Assembly: GCA_023333565.1 (NCBI GenBank)
Contig: JAJKFH010000801.1
Coordinates: 496,001-560,000, forward strand
Direction: 5' to 3'
Length of the DNA: 64,000 nucleotides
Source of the DNA: Puffinus mauretanicus
Taxonomy: Eukaryota; Chordata; Aves; Procellariiformes; Procellariidae
Part shown: piece after piece, positions 36,331 through 48,780 of the stretch
How positions within the stretch are numbered: the first letter of the stretch is position 1
Layout: each line of letters begins with the position of its first letter
Position numbers and translations under genes: made by a program
Notes under the pieces: model-generated
The model's database searches: none
The model's input: only the letters and a program-made list of their open reading frames with translations
What the model was told of the DNA's origin: nothing

Positions 36331-37699
36331 TTTTAGTTAGCATCGCCTTCTTTACATTCAGTTAAAGCAGAATAAAAGGTACAGATGTGGAAATAGCAAC
36401 CGATATGGTGGAGAGTCTGGTCTGCCATGTGAGAAGAGCACTACTTTTTTGAAGGCTTCAGATCTGCTTCCAAGTGAACATATTTACAAAGGATTATTAT
36501 TTTTACTTGCAGTTCTCCTAGTCACACCTCTATGAAATTCGAAGTCTATGTAAGATTTTCTGTGTTAAATTTGTGGTTTAGGGGAAATATATTCTGTTCC
36601 TGAGTATATTTTTCTTTAGTTTTGTAAAGAAGGTTTGTACTTCTAGAAGGCATATTAATTAAAATGGAATAAATTATGTAGTCTCTGGGAGTTTGGGCTA
36701 AGTAATGAATTCAGGACTTTGGAATAACAGTAGTAAGGATGAATATCTCATAAAATGGTCATTTTAAATCCCCCTTAAGCACCAGAGTGCTCTGACCCAT
36801 TTAGTAACGGGGGAATAAATATAATTTAATCCTAACCACTTCATTGTTGCTGCAATACCTTAGAAGCCTATTTATGACAGAGATCGCCATTTAGGCAATA
36901 TTAAATAAATAACAAAGAAAAAAGCCCCAGGGCACTGCTTCGTCCCTGCAGTAAGCTTTTGTCTCCTGGACACACCTGACACCAGCTTGTCTTCATGACC
37001 CTGCAAGCCCAGGCAGGAGTAAACAGCGGTACATTCCCTTCATGAGCCTTTCGCTTTCCACCCTTAACAATGAATGAAGTCAGGACACCACGGTGAAATG
37101 CTCTGAGACATGCATTGAACTGTGGCAATTATCCTCCCCCTTGACAAGGCAGTTGGCTGTGGGCCTGATCCTGAGCCAAAGCTGATGTGAGGAGACAAAA
37201 ACTGACAACCAGTAAAGAAGCTGCCCCTGGAAGCTGATAGACAGTAGCCTTCTCCTCACTTCCTCACCAACATTCAGCAGTAAATCTGTCTTGACCACCC
37301 CTTGTTTGCCTAACTTTCATCCTACCCTCCAAGCCATGAAGAAGCACAAAACTGGAGGATTCTTCACCCCCTCAAAAGAGTAAGGCAATTTTAGGCCCAG
37401 GTGATGTCTTAATCCTATTCCCAGCCCTGGAAATGTGAAGAGAAGCCAAGCTGGGACACCTTTCTTTTTTCCCACAAAGGAACAGGTAACTTCTGCTGAA
37501 AGTGACACATGCCAAGCTCTTATTTCCTAGCATCACACTTTTGCAAAGATCTTTCTGCATTTTCAACTCTAGCTGAATTTCCTTAAGAAAATCTGATCCA
37601 GGGCTGTCATCTTTCGGCGCAAATTTGTATCCATCTCAGAGTTAGACGGCACTGTCGAACCCAAAAGCTGCAGTCCTTTGAATTTACTGCTGCAGTTTC

Positions 37700-38700
37700 A
37701 CCTCTTGAACCTTTTGTTAGATTACCTAACGTAGCTAACCTCAAACCCAACCCCAAGCTGATGTTTTCCCAGGCCACAGCTCCTTTTCTTTTGGTCTAGC
37801 TAAAAGCATCAGCCTGTTTCCTAATTCTGTACACTTCTTCAGAAAAAAAAAAGAGAAACTTTGCCCGGGTGTTAATTCTTTTCTACGATGAACTGGAGTG
37901 CAGTCCCAGTAGACATAGAGCTATATTTCAATAATTTCTCACCAAATGAAATATTTCTTTGACATCCAACCCTCCCTCTGTCTGTGGGCCTGAGGAAGGT
38001 CTGTAACAGTCTGTACAAGCTATCACATGGGCTGAACCAAATTGTTTCTTCTTCACCATTTTTCCTAAACCTAAGCCCAACCTTAACCCAAGACTAAATC
38101 TGACCTAAGGGACTAACATTTCCCACTGATACTATTACTGTCCTTGGACCAAATGACATCTTTCACGTCTTCAACTCCAGGAACATACAATATTTCTTTT
38201 ACCTTCTGAACTCTGAACTTTCTTTTCATTCCGAGTCTGACTCGGTGCATCAAGGACTTTCTGTCGAAGAAGTTCTTTGCACTTAACCAACATCAGCTCT
38301 CTTCCAAATCATCACAGCTCTCTTGACGTGAAACACTAAGATCCTTTGTGGATCCTTTGCTTTTTTATCGTGAACAACATATACAACCTAAAATCTAAAC
38401 AGTTGCTATGGGAGACAGCTCCTTCTCTTAAATCAGCTATACAGTTTCAGGTCCAGGTAACATCCAGACTCTTCCTCAGCCTTCAAACTATTGACATACT
38501 GAAGTAAACTCAGCCCTTGATCCTTTAGTTTTCTTGACCCTAACTCAAATCTTAGCAGTAGCCCTAACAGAGTCTGAGCCAGAGCAAACGCTCTGTCCAA
38601 CTAGTAATTACCGAAACATATAGCAAGAAATTCTCCTCTTGAATTAAATTTTTCTAATCCTGATCTAAGTTTGAACCCTCATCTCAACCTGACTGATTTT
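37700..38700. repeat. tract rich in degenerate CCTAA / CCCAA words
   Basis: Clusters of CCTAA-, CCCAA- and CCTTAA-type words recur at about 37730-37755, 38064-38117, 38385-38400, 38528-38562 and 38655-38695. The best is CCTAAACCTAAGCCCAACC, starting at 38064. These resemble decayed telomere-type (CCCTAA) repeats or a diverged satellite with an irregular spacing of about 130-350 bp. The word enrichment is visible; the origin is uncertain. Confidence 0.35.
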
Positions 38701-38770
38701 AAAGTTCTCAATGCTAAAAGAAAATACTTTTAAATAGCGCAATATTTGAATTCACTTTCAAAGTAATTTT

Positions 38771-39170
38771 CATAGAATCATAGAATCATAGAATCATAGA
38801 ATCATTAAGGTTGCAAAAGACCTCTAAGATCATCGAGTCCAACTGTCAACCCAACACCACCATGCCCACTACACCATGTCCCTAAGCACCTCATCTACAC
38901 GTCTTTTAAATACTTCCAGGGATGGTGACTCCACCACTTCCTTGGGCAGCCTGTTCCAAGGCCTGACCACTCTTTCAGTAAAGAAATTTCTCCTAACGTC
39001 CAGTCTAAACCTCCCTTGGGGCAACTTGAGGCCGTTTCCTCTCGTCCTATCGCTTGTTCCTTGGGAGAAGAGACCAACCCCCACCTCGCTACAACCTCCT
39101 TCCAGGTAGTTGTAGAGCACGATGAGGTCTCCCCTCAGCCTCCTCTTCTCCAGGCTAAACACCCCCAGTT
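38771..39170 (-). mobile_element. CR1 LINE retrotransposon, 5'-truncated
   Basis: The 3' end lies at the left: about four copies of the octamer CATAGAAT (38771-38804), the terminal repeat typical of CR1. A short 3' untranslated part follows, then the ORF2 C-terminal coding segment reading leftward. The element stops abruptly at 39170, beyond which the sequence returns to unique AT-rich DNA. Only about 400 bp remain of a family several kilobases long, as usual for CR1 after incomplete reverse transcription. No long target duplication is expected for CR1 and none is seen. Confidence 0.96.
38869..39162 (-). pseudogene. CR1 ORF2 C-terminal fragment (97 codons, open)
   Basis: This frame covers the region after the reverse transcriptase domain of CR1 ORF2, with family hallmarks in order: [12 protein letters not shown], then [48 protein letters not shown] and a stop. 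The endonuclease and reverse transcriptase domains are absent because of 5' truncation, so it cannot encode a working enzyme. All 97 codons remain open, with no frameshift. The initial Met is internal to ORF2 and not a real start. The open frame suggests a less decayed copy than the one at the right edge. Confidence 0.93.
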
Positions 39171-42100
39171 GTTAGTCATTTGCATGGCTTTCTATCGTGT
39201 ACCAAATAAGTAGGAAAAAGACAGCTGTGTTTTAGCTTGGATAGCTGCAATCAGCTCTCATCTGCTTTCTGGAAAGGTAGCTTTTGTAATAACCTGATTA
39301 AGCAGAAAGATCGTTGGCTATATTTGCTGGGATAGTTCTCTTTTTCTCTCTCGGTACTTTGTTTTTTTCTTTTTGGCAAGTTTCATTTTTTGCTTCAGAA
39401 CATCATAAATTTCAGGTAAACACAGTGCAGAACATTTATGAATTGCCATAAATAACACTTTAGGATGTTAAAGCCATATTCTCTTTCCTGTTCTGAATCT
39501 GTTTTGTCTCTGGTGCCACAATAATCTGTCTCACTGATATGCACAGTGGCACTGCTAATTGTCCTTAATTGAGACTAGTGGTATCTAATATGCTACAGTG
39601 GCTTTCTGCTGAATTTTGATCGTGTGCATACTGATGAGGGAATCCAGACTCAGGCATTATACCTGCCTATTGCTGTTTGGACAGGCACAAACAATGCAGC
39701 GTGAGAGACCTCCCCCCTTTATAGGCAATATTTCCAGACTCACATAATTGTCGACAGTTATCTAAAGATTTTAATACTCCCTCACTTCTTTCCGACTGCT
39801 GAAATGCAATCCCTGTGAATATAACGATGAGGAGGCAAATTAGTTTCTTTATGTGGAGCTAGTTTTCTTCAACATTTGTGCTGGGTATTAAGAAATAGAG
39901 GGATAATAAAAATATTTCTGCCAAGGAAAGTTGATCTTAGCAGAGTTTTACATCCTCCATATTTCCCAGGTGGGCATATAAAGGAAGGAAAAGACAGCAT
40001 CATAGATTTAATAGTTTCCACTAACACACATTACAAACACAAGTAATTTCAACCAAGTATGATTTGTATTGATACACCTAGGTTATGATGGGGGCAAACT
40101 CCTGTTGCCTTCAGTAGTCTTTGGAAAAGGTTTAAATAGCAAGAACATTTCTGTTGATAGCAGACTCATCTTTTTCCCTTTCCTCTTCTATATGTTGGCT
40201 ACTCAATGTGCATTTTAGTCATGGTAGCTTGCCAAGAAATGCAATGCTTCTCTTTATCTGAGCATGCAGCTACAATGCAGAATTTCTTTGGCATGGGTTC
40301 AGTGGGTCAGCGGTGTGAAGAGCTGTGACTCCCTGACACGGCCGCGTTGGCGTGTGGCTTCAGTGTAAATTCAGTTACACCAGCCTCAGGCAGCACATTT
40401 CACTTTTGAAGTATTGATATTCTGTACAGATACTAATGAAGTTTTATTGTTATTGCTGAGTCCACTACAGGAGCACTTTGCAGCTCTGAAATAGTCTGAT
40501 ATTGCCAATCAGATACTGCTTGTTTAACACAGCCTTGTTTTCAAGTGTAATCCTAGGTTTTAATTTTGCCTCATATTTTTGCGCTATACATGGGCACACC
40601 TAGCAGTGAGAATTAGGGTGAAAATTTTGGAGTGTTGACTTCTCAGCACTTTGATAATGACAGGATTGAAATGTTCGCGGCAGGCATCTGAGCGTGTGAC
40701 ATGTAATGTCTGCAGGGCATGCATCGGGATGTTTTCCTAGTGTGTCTATGAAGGTGTCTGGAAGCACCAGAAAGCCAAAATACATTAAAATGCGCTTTTA
40801 TATGGAATATAAGAAAAACAGAAATTAAAGCCAACAGTAACCCAGAATTATCCAACTTTTCTCTTCCTAGGCACCTTCTCAAATGTTTGCTGGTACCTGA
40901 CTACAAACAATAATTGGAGAAGTTTTCTGGCTTCAAAGATGATTCATAAATTAATTCACAGAATAGAAGGTTATCGCACCAGTGGGATAAGCATTTGGGC
41001 TGGCCTAAGTACAGTATCAATTCCTCTGGCATTAAATAACCTTTCTTTTTCTGACAGACATTAATGGCCTTTCAAGTAGTGGCATGTAGTTTTCTCTGCC
41101 ATTTACTTTCTGAGAAAGCTCTCATATTGTTCCCAGTTGTTACAACTCAGTTTAAAATTCTGCTCTATACAGGGTAAAGACATATATATCATCAAGTCAA
41201 AGCCCCATTAGAGAGGATCAGGTGGTAGAAAACCAGTGCTAAAAGTATATGGCTTTGGTTAATTGCTCATTTGTATTCCACCTTAGCGATGGAGGTTATA
41301 TTTTCTGTGGAAGGGTTAATACCTCTATATGACAACCAAACCAGAGATTGGGTGAGAGAAGTCTTTTTGAATTTGTAAAAGGCAGGCAATTAATTTATCT
41401 CATAAGCATGGCTCTGGGTGCAATCTGAAATCAAAAAGCTGGAGCCATTTTGGCAGATAGAAATGGCACATAATAAGCAGGATATAGTATCAGATATAGG
41501 ACAAACAGGCTGCATTAAAAAATAATTAAAAAAAGGCTAGTAAAACATCATGCAGAGGGACTTAAAATGTCCTAAGGGATCCTCAGTGTTGCATAGAGTA
41601 TGGAAAAATGAACTGAAAATTCCAACTCTCGCCATCATTTCTGAACATACATTGCAACATGACACATCCTTTCTTTAACGATATAGGGACCAAAGCCATC
41701 AATCTATTCTTGTCTATAACGATGCAATAAAAAGAAAATAAAATATTTGTCCGACAAAAAGCAGAGGTGAAACGCAAAGGCCAAATATAGGGAAAAAAAG
41801 GCTTAATGGCTTAAAAGCCATCTCTGTTCTGCTATGAACCTCTTTTCACGTGGGGTTACCAATCCTAGTGCAGTTTTCACATACAGCCCTCAGCAAATAT
41901 CTTTGTTCGGTTTACCTACACTGGTGGTTACAGATCAGCTGCTTTCTAAGTATTAGCTGTGAGGCTAAGTTCACTTTCTCTTTGTTTTTGGTGGGATTTC
42001 AATTAGCAAACCTCAATTTTAGAAGTAATAAAAGACTAAAAAAAAAAGATTTGACAGTGTTGAATGGTATTTCATATGGCTTGTGTTTGTGGTTTTTTCC

Positions 42101-45074
42101 TGTGAAAACAATTTTTGTTTTGAAGCTCTTTGATATCATTAGCTTTTAAAATCAGAATTTTAATTTTGTCTAAATGAAAATTTTTGATCATTTTGGTTTT
42201 GCCTGTGGAGAAATGTATTCTTTTCATGTTTAGTTCAAATGTGAAGGAAACAAAGTTAGAAAACTCACAATACTTCATGAGGGCATGTATAAAATAGGAT
42301 TTGCTCACTGTATAATGTTCACAAGTATTTGTCATTTTGTATTTGTGAATTAAGAAATAAATACTCAGAACAGTGAAGGAAAAGAATTTATAAAAAATAC
42401 GTGTATGCATGCTTTTCCAGAGGGCATAAAGCAGAGTGATGGCTTTTATTAAAGTATTTTATGCTGTTGGTTTCTGTTTTGAAAGCATGCCTTCAGTGAG
42501 AAAGCACGTGTAAGAGCTTCCAATGGTCTAATACTAATTCTGTTTCTTATTTGCATTTCCTCTGTTTTTTGTAAGATTGCACTAATTAAGATGATGTTCC
42601 TACCTTCTATTGCAAAGAAACATGAAAATCTGGGAAGTAATTAATATTGCTATCTCAAAGAGAATTCTATCTGTACAAGTCAGGAAAGATATATAGGAGG
42701 CTGCTTTATAAACCAGAGATAACAGGTAAAGAACTGCTCTGGTTTTTTACCCACTAGTGTACAGGGGTACATGTCACTCTACGCAACATGAAAATGTCCA
42801 TTGAGACAGTAAGACAAAAAGCCTTTCCTCATCTCTTTCCCCCACTTTATTTTGCTGATATATTATTCAAGCTAACTTTTTTTATCTCCTATATCTAGAT
42901 CTCTATGGGGAGAAGAGAAAATCCAAATGCCAGATCCTCTTGTCAAGAGAACACATCTTATATTTGCTGCCGTTGTGGCCGCCATCCCACACCGCTTCTC
43001 CTCCCATGAGGATGCAGGCTGGAGACAAGACTGAAGCAGTAATTGCTTACACACCATGGCCATCCAACGGTGGTTCCCTGCACCTCCTGCACCTTCAGAG
43101 CCTTTTGCACACACAGTGCTGTGAGAGCCCAAATCCCACGGTTCAACATGGTCTTTAAATGATTGCTGACCTTCTTGTAAAACGCCCTATATTGTTAAGT
43201 CCTCACCACACCAGCAAGACTTCTTCCTCACAGCACTTTTTGTTTTGTCTCAGCTGACAGATAAGGCCAAATCAAACAAAATGTGGTTTTTGGTTTGTTT
43301 TGTTTTTTAATTCAGCGTGTTTGCAATTTCTACTTATAAATATTTAGCATCCTGACAGCTGGCTGTTATGGATGTGACAACTTGAATGTAAAATCCTATG
43401 CTTTTACAGCACATGGCACAGTCTTCTTTATTGGGTAACAAAACAAATGTAAGCATGTTTTTTTTCTGCCACAGCAGTGAAATGATGAAATAGAAATGAA
43501 ATTAAAACTTGGATGGTATGTTAGCACAAAATTTGTTTCAGATAGAAAAACTGGGAGTCAAAAGAAAAATTGAAACATATCAATGAGATACAGTATTCTG
43601 CATTAAATATAAGTTATTGCTTTTAAAGCCCCCGTCATGCCGAAAAGACAACAGTGATGTTAGTGGGATTTACAGGGTTGAAGGAAGTCATTACTGTATT
43701 TCACGGCCATGTCCACGGCCTAAAACTCATGACTTAGGAGTAACAAAAATTACTATAGTGGGCAACCTCAACGAAAACATGTATATATGCACTATTTTTA
43801 AACAATTTTTTCTTTTCAGAACTGGAAAACAGAAGGATATTCTCCCCATTTAGAGAACGGGGTGGATGTCTAGAGGTATTTCCATGTGCGTGTTGTACAT
43901 GGACAAAAGTTGACTTAGTTGCAATCTACAATCATTGTATGGTGAAAATTACCCTTGGCCTGTTTTATTCTCAAACCACAGTCTCATGAGGGGATACTTT
44001 GCCTGGGCAAAGTAGCTTTCTCCATGGAAATGATAGTTTTTCTGGAGTGGCTAAGCAAGCATAGCAGGAAGAGGTACACACTTAAGCAGAAATGCCAGCC
44101 CAATGCAGGAGTGTAGCTATACTTAGGAGAAAGCCATGGTAGTCTGGGGAAAAGGAGGACTGAAAGCTTTCAGAAATGAAACAGAATGTCCCTTTGGGAT
44201 TAGTTATGGCTGGATGATGTGGACACCCAGATATTCATCAAATTCAGTGCAAAGCTAGCAGTTAATTGCAGTAAATAGGGAAAAAGAAATCCTGATTCTC
44301 TCCTTGGCATCTCCTGATCCTTCCTAAAGAAGGAAAGAAAAAATGCTGTAAATTAAGGATAGATTTTCTTCCCAATATACCCCTTCCCATGAATGATCAT
44401 TGGATTCAGTAGCAAAGTCCATCAAAGGAGATCTCTTGAGTGAAATCGTTAGGATTGGCTTTGACTTCACAGAGTTCCTGAACTAACCACCAGTGTAAAA
44501 CTAAAAGAAGAAAAGCTGATGCCCCTGCTTTGCTTTGGTTTTTCTTTGTTGGTTGGGTTTTCCTTAAAATTTCAGAGGTGTAATACTGTATTTAGATAAA
44601 GGTTAATTTTCCCCTCTGTACAGCAGCTAGCTCTGAGCTTTACCTTGACCATTTACCCTCACAATTGCCTGGCTACGTATATGAGTCACCATGATCTTCT
44701 CTGAAAAATGATCCCTCGGATACACCACTTCAAATACAGTTTGAAGTGAAAAATCTGCAGGGGTTTTGTTAGAAGAAAAGGGACAAAAGCAATAAAAACA
44801 CAAAACCAAAATTGTTTTACTAACAATTTTATTTATATTCAGCTAGAGTGGATAAACAGCATAACAATATAGTAACTCTTGTATGAAACATATAACTTGA
44901 TTTTTAAACCACAGATTACCCTGTTTCTCAAACCTCTCAAAAGAGAAAAATGTTATTCTACTAGCTTGATGGTAACAGTGAATGATTTATCAGAAAGTCA
45001 GAGTTATACTGAATCCAGCTGCACCTTCTCCGGCTGAAATAACAAATATTTTAAAGACACTGTTAAGAAAGACA

Positions 45075-45168
45075 GTAGTTAGAGATCCCAGCACTGCAGT
45101 AGTTGGAGGTCCCAACACTATAGTAGTTACAGATCCCCAAATCTGCAATAATTAGAGATCCCATCCAG
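45075..45168. repeat. 24-bp minisatellite, just under 4 diverged copies
   Basis: The word TTAGAGATCCC or a variant begins at 45079, 45103, 45127 and 45152, giving periods of 24, 24 and 25 bp. The unit is close to AGAGATCCCAGCACTGCAG plus TAGTT. Copies differ by several substitutions, so the array is not recent. No coding role is visible. Confidence 0.85.
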
Positions 45169-48100
45169 ACCTAGAAACAGGCACTGTATTTTTGAGAATG
45201 ACAGATCTGGGATCCAGCAGGTCATGACAGGGACTGAACAGAGCTGCCCTCCCACACAAATCAAATGCCAACAAATAAAGTTCACCTACAAGCACAATTG
45301 CATGGCACGCCTTGAACTGTTTCCAAGAGCACTGTCTGTTTAGGACCATTAGCTTTTGAATGAGGTATAAAACAAGGTCTTAGTTAAAGCTCAAAAGTAC
45401 CCAAATAACTTTGCAACTACTGTCCTCTTTTCAAATCTGACACAGGAACTCAACTCTTACTGAAATTCACTGTAGGCATTTCTGGAAGAGTTACCCTTTG
45501 ATCAGTGAGTCTTATCAAAATGCATGGGGACAAATGTATTTCTAAAAGTGATTTCTTCTCTAAAAAAAAATCCCTCTAATCCTAGCTTACAAATTTATAG
45601 TCCCAATAATTTTGACAGGGAAGACTAATCACTCCTATTGCACAGACACTTAAAATGCACTTCATGGATCTTCTCGAAAACAAATGTTCAGATGGATAAT
45701 GGGAGTTCAAGATAAAGTTGGTCAGTCCCTTAAACGATGCTAATTCTCATTGTTCCAGGGAGTTCAGTTGAGTTTTGACAACATTCAACAACTAGTATTT
45801 TTTTTTAATTACATTGTGTTCCTTTCATTCTCTTTTTCTTAAGGAAATGATTAAAAAAAAAAATCTCCTAAGTTTGAAAATTTTGTGGGAGAGAGTATAT
45901 AACAGAATCAAGGAAAACAAAACAAAGCTTGTGGTATGTAAGTAGCCCTTATGTTGGAATCACCAACAAGCTTGAGAAAAAAGGGAGGAGGTTGCCCCCC
46001 AGCCTCTGTCAGACTGGTGGACTGAGATTTTTGTTTTTGCTTGATTGCATTATGTGGTGCATGGAAAGCTTTTGTAGGTCATTTTTCTGTAGGTCATTCA
46101 CAAATTTTGTTCAACAAATTCCTCCTACTTTGACCTTTCCTATTTTCTTCCTATGGATCATTACAATTCTAGTTACAGTCTCCTGATCTCATTGGCATCT
46201 TTCTTGTCACCCTCTGCTTACCCTCTAGTAACTACTAGAACATATTATTTGGTTTAGTAAAGAAAAGTATAGTTAAAAAATAAGTGTCATTAGACACCTC
46301 TGCAGCTGCTTTAATGTGCCACCTAGGCAGGAGTCCCTCCTGTGCAGGTCTCCACTCCATTACTGGCCTTGAAGTTCCCTCAAGAGTTTGGATGTGGGTA
46401 AGAAAACCTAGAAAATAAACCGACCCCTGCTCCCCCAAACCTGTGGCTACTTATTTGTTAAGCTACACTCATGCAGATGACAGCATGTGCAGTGTCATTT
46501 CTGTGAATGAGTCTCTGCATGTGCCTGGATGCATTTCATTTTAAAAATTATGTCATGCTTCACCAGCACTGCATTTATCTGTGCTGAGGCCCTGTTTGGT
46601 CTTTACTGTTTAGCTTTGTGGGAAGTCCTGCAGGGAAAAAATAGTCGTTTACCGTTTTTCTGCATCTGGTGCCTATAAATCTACCCCTGAGCCAGTAGAA
46701 AAAATTATTTAACTCAGGGAGGTGTCCTGGTAAGCTCGAAGGAAAGAGCCTTCTGCTTCATCATAAACAGCTGTCAACTTTTATCCTTAAAAGAAACACT
46801 GATTTCTGTGCATGCCAAAGGCTAGGAAAATCATCCCCACACTCAAATTGTTTGGGAACCAGGATGCACAACAGTGCTGTCACATTGATCCTCATTTTTC
46901 TCAAAGAACTTCTTTTTGTTGAGTTTGTTTCATGTGGCAGATACTTTGAAATCAAATATCTGGCTGAATACCTGAAGCCTTACTCCCAAAGATCTATCTT
47001 CTGGCAAAAAGTCTAATGTTGTTAATGCTATTTTTAGTTCTTAATTGCTGTTTCCTTTTTCTCTTTGATCATCTTGGATGGAGAACAAAATAAGAAAATA
47101 GGGCAAGAAGACCATTCACAGTATGTCTTATTTCCTCTAGTGTCACTAAGACACTGATGTGACTTAGATCGTGTTGGCAGTTATAACAAAGGTGGTCAGC
47201 AGACCAAATTTTGAGTATGGTCTCCGTTCTGACCTTCATTCTTCCTCACTTGACTAGCATCCTTTCAGCTCAGTTCAACTTGCACTTGAAAAATCACAGT
47301 GGATTCGAAGTTTTTAATCGCACCCTAGAGACATTAAGAGCATTTTAGCCTCAGTTTCCTCTCTGCATTATACTGTAAAAATAAGATCTACAGAAGTTTC
47401 ATTTTGCCCTCCTAAGCTCTCTGCTTCTGCTCTGTCTGATCTTTGGTTCATGGCTGGATGCTTCTTTACTCTATTTAGTGGAGCGCAGGGCCATGAAAAG
47501 AGCATTGGCCATCTCTCATATTGTCAGTCCTTTCACCCTAGTCAGCCGTAATATTATTTATATTCGGTTTTGATGAATGAAATTTTTTTCAGCTCTTCTA
47601 TTCCAAATGAGGTTCAGCATTTGTCTGAAATGAAGAGTGTTGAATATGCGAAACACCTTCATTAACATTTTCAGGGCAACGCACCAAAAAAACCCTCCAA
47701 ACTTGGGTACTGTTTTCAACCACTGTTAGGTTATGGGGTAAAAGGCTGATGTCCATACATGCTGAGGAGCACAGGGGCACAAGGCAGGGTGGGGACGGAT
47801 GGGGTGAACCCCAGTAACCCAGTCCCTGACCTGGCTGTACTGGGAGACCCTGGGCCCCTTTGCGGTGCGTCAGCGCTCCCCAGGTCGTCTCACAGGCTGA
47901 GGGGCATCACTGCCTCGGGGCACGGGATGCATTAGGGGAGGCAGGGGAAGAGCATTTGGGGATTGCATAAGATTTATGGGATGTTTAGGAGGGGAATCAA
48001 AGGCTGTGAGCTTGCTGTATTTTTGTAAAGCATAGAAGGTATTTCTAAAATGGTATTCTTGCCTTATTTTTAAAAGGAAGTGTAGTGCAATGGGAAGAAG

Positions 48101-48764
48101 GGGAGAAAAAAAGAGGTTTGTTTGCTTTTGAAAGGCTAAGGGTTTGTCAGATAATGAGCACTTTCAGCATATTTGCATCTGTGTAGGCAATTGTGCCAAG
48201 ACTCTGCAGTCTGTTGCTAGAACGAAGATCACATTTCTCAGCCTGCCAAGCTCTAAATATGAGAAACACCACATAGCACAAGGACCCAGAGAAAGGAAAA
48301 CAGGACATTGTAAATCCACAAAGCCGAAAAGGATGGGAAAGGGGAGGAACTGGATTTGCATGTTGTGAACAGAGGGTACTGCTCCCTGACCTGTGTTTTA
48401 TGATTCAGCTATCACCCTGCAAATATTTCACGGGAATAATAGGGAGCAAACGACAGTTCTGAGGGGACAGAGATAAATCTGTGTAGCAAATAAGGGAGTA
48501 CTGAGAGATATAGCGAAGATATACCCGAGCATGGATATATATAATAAAAAGTCTGACAGAATACTTGCACTGGATATGTACTCTGGTGTTATAACAGCTG
48601 ACAAGGTGAAAGCCTTGGTAGTGATGGAGCTATTTATTGTTAATAACAGCATGGGGAAATGTAGCTTTTGTTCATGCCAAATTGCTCCTTTTGCAAAGTA
48701 AAATAAAACCATGTCAGCCAGTTCAAGATATTTTCGCTTAAAAAATACCACTTGGAGACAGCAT

Positions 48765-48780
48765 ACACACACACACACAC
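48765..48780. repeat. CA dinucleotide microsatellite
   Basis: About eight AC units in a row, in otherwise unique DNA. Useful as a possible length-polymorphic marker. Confidence 0.8.

Larger units (their letters stand above)
27560..38765. other. non-coding DNA with several compositional patches, no gene recognised
   Basis: About 11 kb without a recognisable gene. It includes a C+T-biased stretch (about 28600-29760), a 17-bp AT tandem repeat (29945-29999), an AT-rich microsatellite-like stretch (31675-31775), a purine-biased region on the plus strand (about 33050-33560), a GC-rich repeat patch (36140-36330) and a CCTAA-word-rich tract (about 37700-38700). Open stretches such as 33051-33407 on the minus strand (118 codons) follow from base bias and match no family. 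Confidence 0.65.
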
